This document shows, piece after piece, positions 6,144 to 7,893 of a DNA stretch of 7,893 nucleotides. Position 1 is the first letter of the stretch, and the number at the start of each line of letters is the position of its first letter. A model generated the notes under the pieces. That model did no database searches. It saw nothing but the letters and a program-made list of their open reading frames with translations, and was not told where the DNA came from. A program made the position numbers and the translations under genes. Origin of the DNA: JBGPBY01 sp041481485 (GTDB taxonomy: Bacteria; Acidobacteriota; Terriglobia; 20CM-2-55-15). The stretch spans positions 1 to 7,893 of the forward strand of contig JBGPBY010000350.1 of assembly GCA_041481485.1 (NCBI GenBank), read 5' to 3'.

Positions 6144-7346
6144 ATGGAACAAACCTATTTCCAGAAGGGATTTGGGCTCGGCGCCGAGATCCGTCCACAA
6201 CTGCATGAAAACTACCGCAGCCAGATTGTGGACGTGATGCGCGCCAATGGATTCCGGCTGGATATTGGCGACCTGACCTTTCTCCTCGCCATGGAGTTCG
6301 GGTTCTGTTACGGCGTCGAACGCGCAGTCGAATACGCCTACGAAACCGTCCGCCAGTTTCCAGGGCGGCGAATTTTCCTGACCGGCGAGATCATTCACAA
6401 TCCGCATGTGAACAACAAACTACAGGCGATGGGCATTCGCTTCCTTCCGAACGATAACCACAAATACGATGCCGTGGAGAAGCAGGACGTCGTCATTATT
6501 CCGGCATTCGGAATTCCGGCACACGATATCGATCTGCTCGGCAAGAAGGGTTGCATCGTTGTGGATACGACTTGCGGATCCGTTCTGAACGTCTGGAAGA
6601 ACGTTGAACGCTACGCGCGGCTCGGCGTGACGTCCGTGATCCATGGAAAATTCGAACACGAAGAAACGCAGGCGACATTCTCGCGTACCACGCTCTACAA
6701 GGATGCTCACTTCCTCGTGTTGCGTGACAAAAAGGAAGCAGCCCACCTCTGCGAGTTTATTGCCAGCGGCGGGAGCCCGAGTGGGTTGATGGATATTTTC
6801 CGGAATGCGGCTTCAAATGGCTTTGACCCCGCGGCGCATTTGGGCAGAATCGGTCTTGCCAATCAAACAACGATGTTGAGTTCGGAATCACTGGAGATTG
6901 CCGAAATGCTGCGAGTTGCCATGGTTGCCCGCTATGGGCACGACAGCCTGGCGGAACACTTTTATTCATTCGATACGATATGCAGCGCAACGCAGGACCG
7001 CCAGGACGCGGTCACACGGATTGCCGACAGCACCGTAGACCTGATGATCGTGATCGGCGGCTACAACAGCAGCAACACGTATAATCTCGCAAAAATTGCA
7101 TCGAGCTTTACGCGGGCCTTCCATATTGAGGACGCTCAGGCAATTATCAGTGCAGACGAGATTCGTCACAAGCCGGTGGGAAGCAAGACGGAAGTGGTCG
7201 CTCATGGCTGGTTTCCGGCTTCGGCCAGGAAAATCGGGATTACCGCCGGAGCGTCCACGCCAAATAATCAGATCGGTGAAGCCATCGAACGCATTGCCCA
7301 ATTCCGGGGTACAATGGACATCGCGAATTTATTAGGAGTGCACTAA
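6144..7346 (+). CDS. ispH: 4-hydroxy-3-methylbut-2-enyl diphosphate reductase (IspH), long form
   Basis: IspH performs the last step of the MEP pathway, reducing HMBPP to IPP and DMAPP with two electrons at a [4Fe-4S] cluster. Cluster ligands are Cys55 (FGFCYGVERA), Cys144 (DTTCGSV) and Cys280 (DTICSATQDRQDA). Substrate-site residues are also seen: EIIHNPHV (His85), HEET (His172, Glu174), NQTTMLS (Thr242/243) and GGYNSSNT. At 400 residues it is longer than the E. coli enzyme (316). It carries the N-terminal segment (KGFG.., YRSQIVDVMRANGFRLDIGDLTF) and the HGKFEHEET region of the plant/cyanobacterial-like long form, which usually takes electrons from ferredoxin. The ATG at 6144 is preceded by an extended -10 but no ribosome binding site. 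It is followed after 3 nt by a ferredoxin gene, and the two surely form an operon. Confidence 0.95.
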   Translation: MEQTYFQKGFGLGAEIRPQLHENYRSQIVDVMRANGFRLDIGDLTFLLAMEFGFCYGVERAVEYAYETVRQFPGRRIFLTGEIIHNPHVNNKLQAMGIRFLPNDNHKYDAVEKQDVVIIPAFGIPAHDIDLLGKKGCIVVDTTCGSVLNVWKNVERYARLGVTSVIHGKFEHEETQATFSRTTLYKDAHFLVLRDKKEAAHLCEFIASGGSPSGLMDIFRNAASNGFDPAAHLGRIGLANQTTMLSSESLEIAEMLRVAMVARYGHDSLAEHFYSFDTICSATQDRQDAVTRIADSTVDLMIVIGGYNSSNTYNLAKIASSFTRAFHIEDAQAIISADEIRHKPVGSKTEVVAHGWFPASARKIGITAGASTPNNQIGEAIERIAQFRGTMDIANLLGVH

Positions 7347-7349
7347 TCC

Positions 7350-7736
7350 ATGGCCGTGTTTGATACGAAGAAGGCAAACCCCACATTTATCATTCCCGAA
7401 GCTCCGGCAAAGATTACCCGCAAGAAAAAGAAGCCCAAGGAAGTTGCGGTCGTGAATCCGGACAACTGCACCGGATGTGAGGCCTGCGTACCGTTTTGCC
7501 CGGTGGATTGCATAGAGTCCACGCCGCGCGACAAGTCAAACGGCATTAACGTGATCATTCCGAATGTCCAGGTACGGTTCGATGAATGCATCGGATGCAA
7601 GATCTGTGTCAATGTGTGCGAACGCATGGCATGGGACGCCATTCAGATGGTCCCGTGCGACCAGGTGGAAGAATATTTCGGGATCAAGCTTCACGATAAG
7701 TACGAAGACGCCGTCGCCGCCCACGAAAAGAATTAG
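7350..7736 (+). CDS. 2[4Fe-4S] ferredoxin, probable electron donor in the ispH operon
   Basis: This 128-residue cytoplasmic protein has two cluster-binding motifs: C40xxC43xxC46xxxC50P, and C80xxC83xxC86xxxC90 followed by Glu instead of the usual Pro. Two further cysteines (C54, C103) are not needed for the clusters. It has an N-terminal extension of about 35 residues with a strongly basic patch (ITRKKKKPKE) and an acidic C-terminal tail of about 35 residues, both beyond the roughly 55-residue core of simple bacterial ferredoxins. The AGGAG at 7334-7338, inside the end of ispH, lies 11 nt before the ATG. Because IspH needs low-potential electrons, the 3-nt spacing strongly suggests this protein feeds IspH; that link is inference. 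It could also serve other reductases. Confidence 0.92.
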   Translation: MAVFDTKKANPTFIIPEAPAKITRKKKKPKEVAVVNPDNCTGCEACVPFCPVDCIESTPRDKSNGINVIIPNVQVRFDECIGCKICVNVCERMAWDAIQMVPCDQVEEYFGIKLHDKYEDAVAAHEKN

Positions 7737-7758
7737 GAATTCCTTGATCAAACATTCG

Positions 7759-7774
7759 ACCGGCTGACGCCGGT
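7759..7774. repeat. Hairpin after the ferredoxin gene, possible terminator
   Basis: ACCGGC and GCCGGT form a perfect 6-bp stem around TGAC, 22 nt after the ferredoxin stop. TTTT follows only after GGAACG (7781-7784), so it is a poor intrinsic terminator. It seems to be the first element of the repeat region that continues to the right edge. Confidence 0.45.
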
Positions 7775-7893
7775 GGAACGTTTTCCAAGCCGCGTCCCAC
7801 TGTAGGGGCGGGCGATGACCGCCCACCAATCGGAGGCTAGCAGGCCGCTCAATTGTGGGCGGGCATAGACCGCCCCGACAGGGGGGACAGGCG
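7769..7893. repeat. GC-rich dispersed intergenic palindromic repeat region
   Basis: Two related palindromes lie 51 bp apart: GGGCGG-7 nt-CCGCCC at 7806-7824 and again at 7857-7875, both within the frame GGGCGGGCnnnnACCGCCC. The region also holds GGAACGTTTTCCAAGCCGCG and, near the edge, two copies of GACAGG. Read on the minus strand it gives GGHRPPLQWDAAWKTFHRRQP, a phrase I recall from falsely predicted proteins over genome-wide repeats. It has no coding character and probably extends beyond the window. Confidence 0.6.

Noticed and set aside
5363..6208. Plus-strand frame of 281 codons opposite fabH
   Set aside because: It is a mirror of the clear FabH frame and runs into ispH; the product shows no family features.
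7536..7829. 97-codon minus-strand frame covering the ferredoxin end and the repeats
   Set aside because: It is antisense to the ferredoxin, and its start lies in the palindromic repeat, giving the typical false phrase GGHRPPLQWDAAWK.

Overview
The window looks like a chromosomal stretch from a Gram-negative, environmental bacterium, most likely an Acidobacteriota member (inference). The clues are an RHS protein whose tail carries an HExGH motif, a secreted protein of a type I associate with that phylum, a long plant/cyanobacterial-like IspH, and GC-rich palindromic repeats at the right end. No rRNA, tRNA, CRISPR array or insertion sequence was seen.

Left part (1-2076), accessory and visibly more AT-rich: the C-terminal part of an RHS/YD-repeat protein enters from the left edge. 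Its variable tail carries a zincin-type HETGH motif. A signal-peptide protein gene follows 5 nt after its stop (or overlaps it, with a TTG start) and could be its partner or immunity protein. About 260 bp without a convincing gene follow.

Middle part (2077-5077): on the minus strand lies a comM/yifB-type AAA+ ATPase that lacks its usual last 25-30 residues. The family match stops next to the RHS module, which suggests a recombination breakpoint. After a 400-bp non-coding stretch comes a small, very basic coiled-coil protein. Then comes a two-gene unit: a 71-aa aromatic-rich conserved-looking protein, and a Nudix-fold protein that has lost three of the four glutamates of the Nudix box. A perfect 15-bp inverted repeat sits between this unit and the convergent fabH.

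Right part (5078-7893), housekeeping metabolism: fabH (fatty-acid initiation, minus strand, TTG start) is divergent from ispH (last step of the MEP isoprenoid pathway). Their candidate promoters overlap within 70 bp. ispH is followed after 3 nt by a 2[4Fe-4S] ferredoxin, a plausible electron donor for IspH. The window ends in a GC-rich array of hairpins resembling a dispersed intergenic repeat.

Nothing here amounts to a clearly new system. The strongest leads are the RHS-tail/secreted-protein pair, the small protein plus degenerate Nudix pair, and the ispH-ferredoxin pairing.
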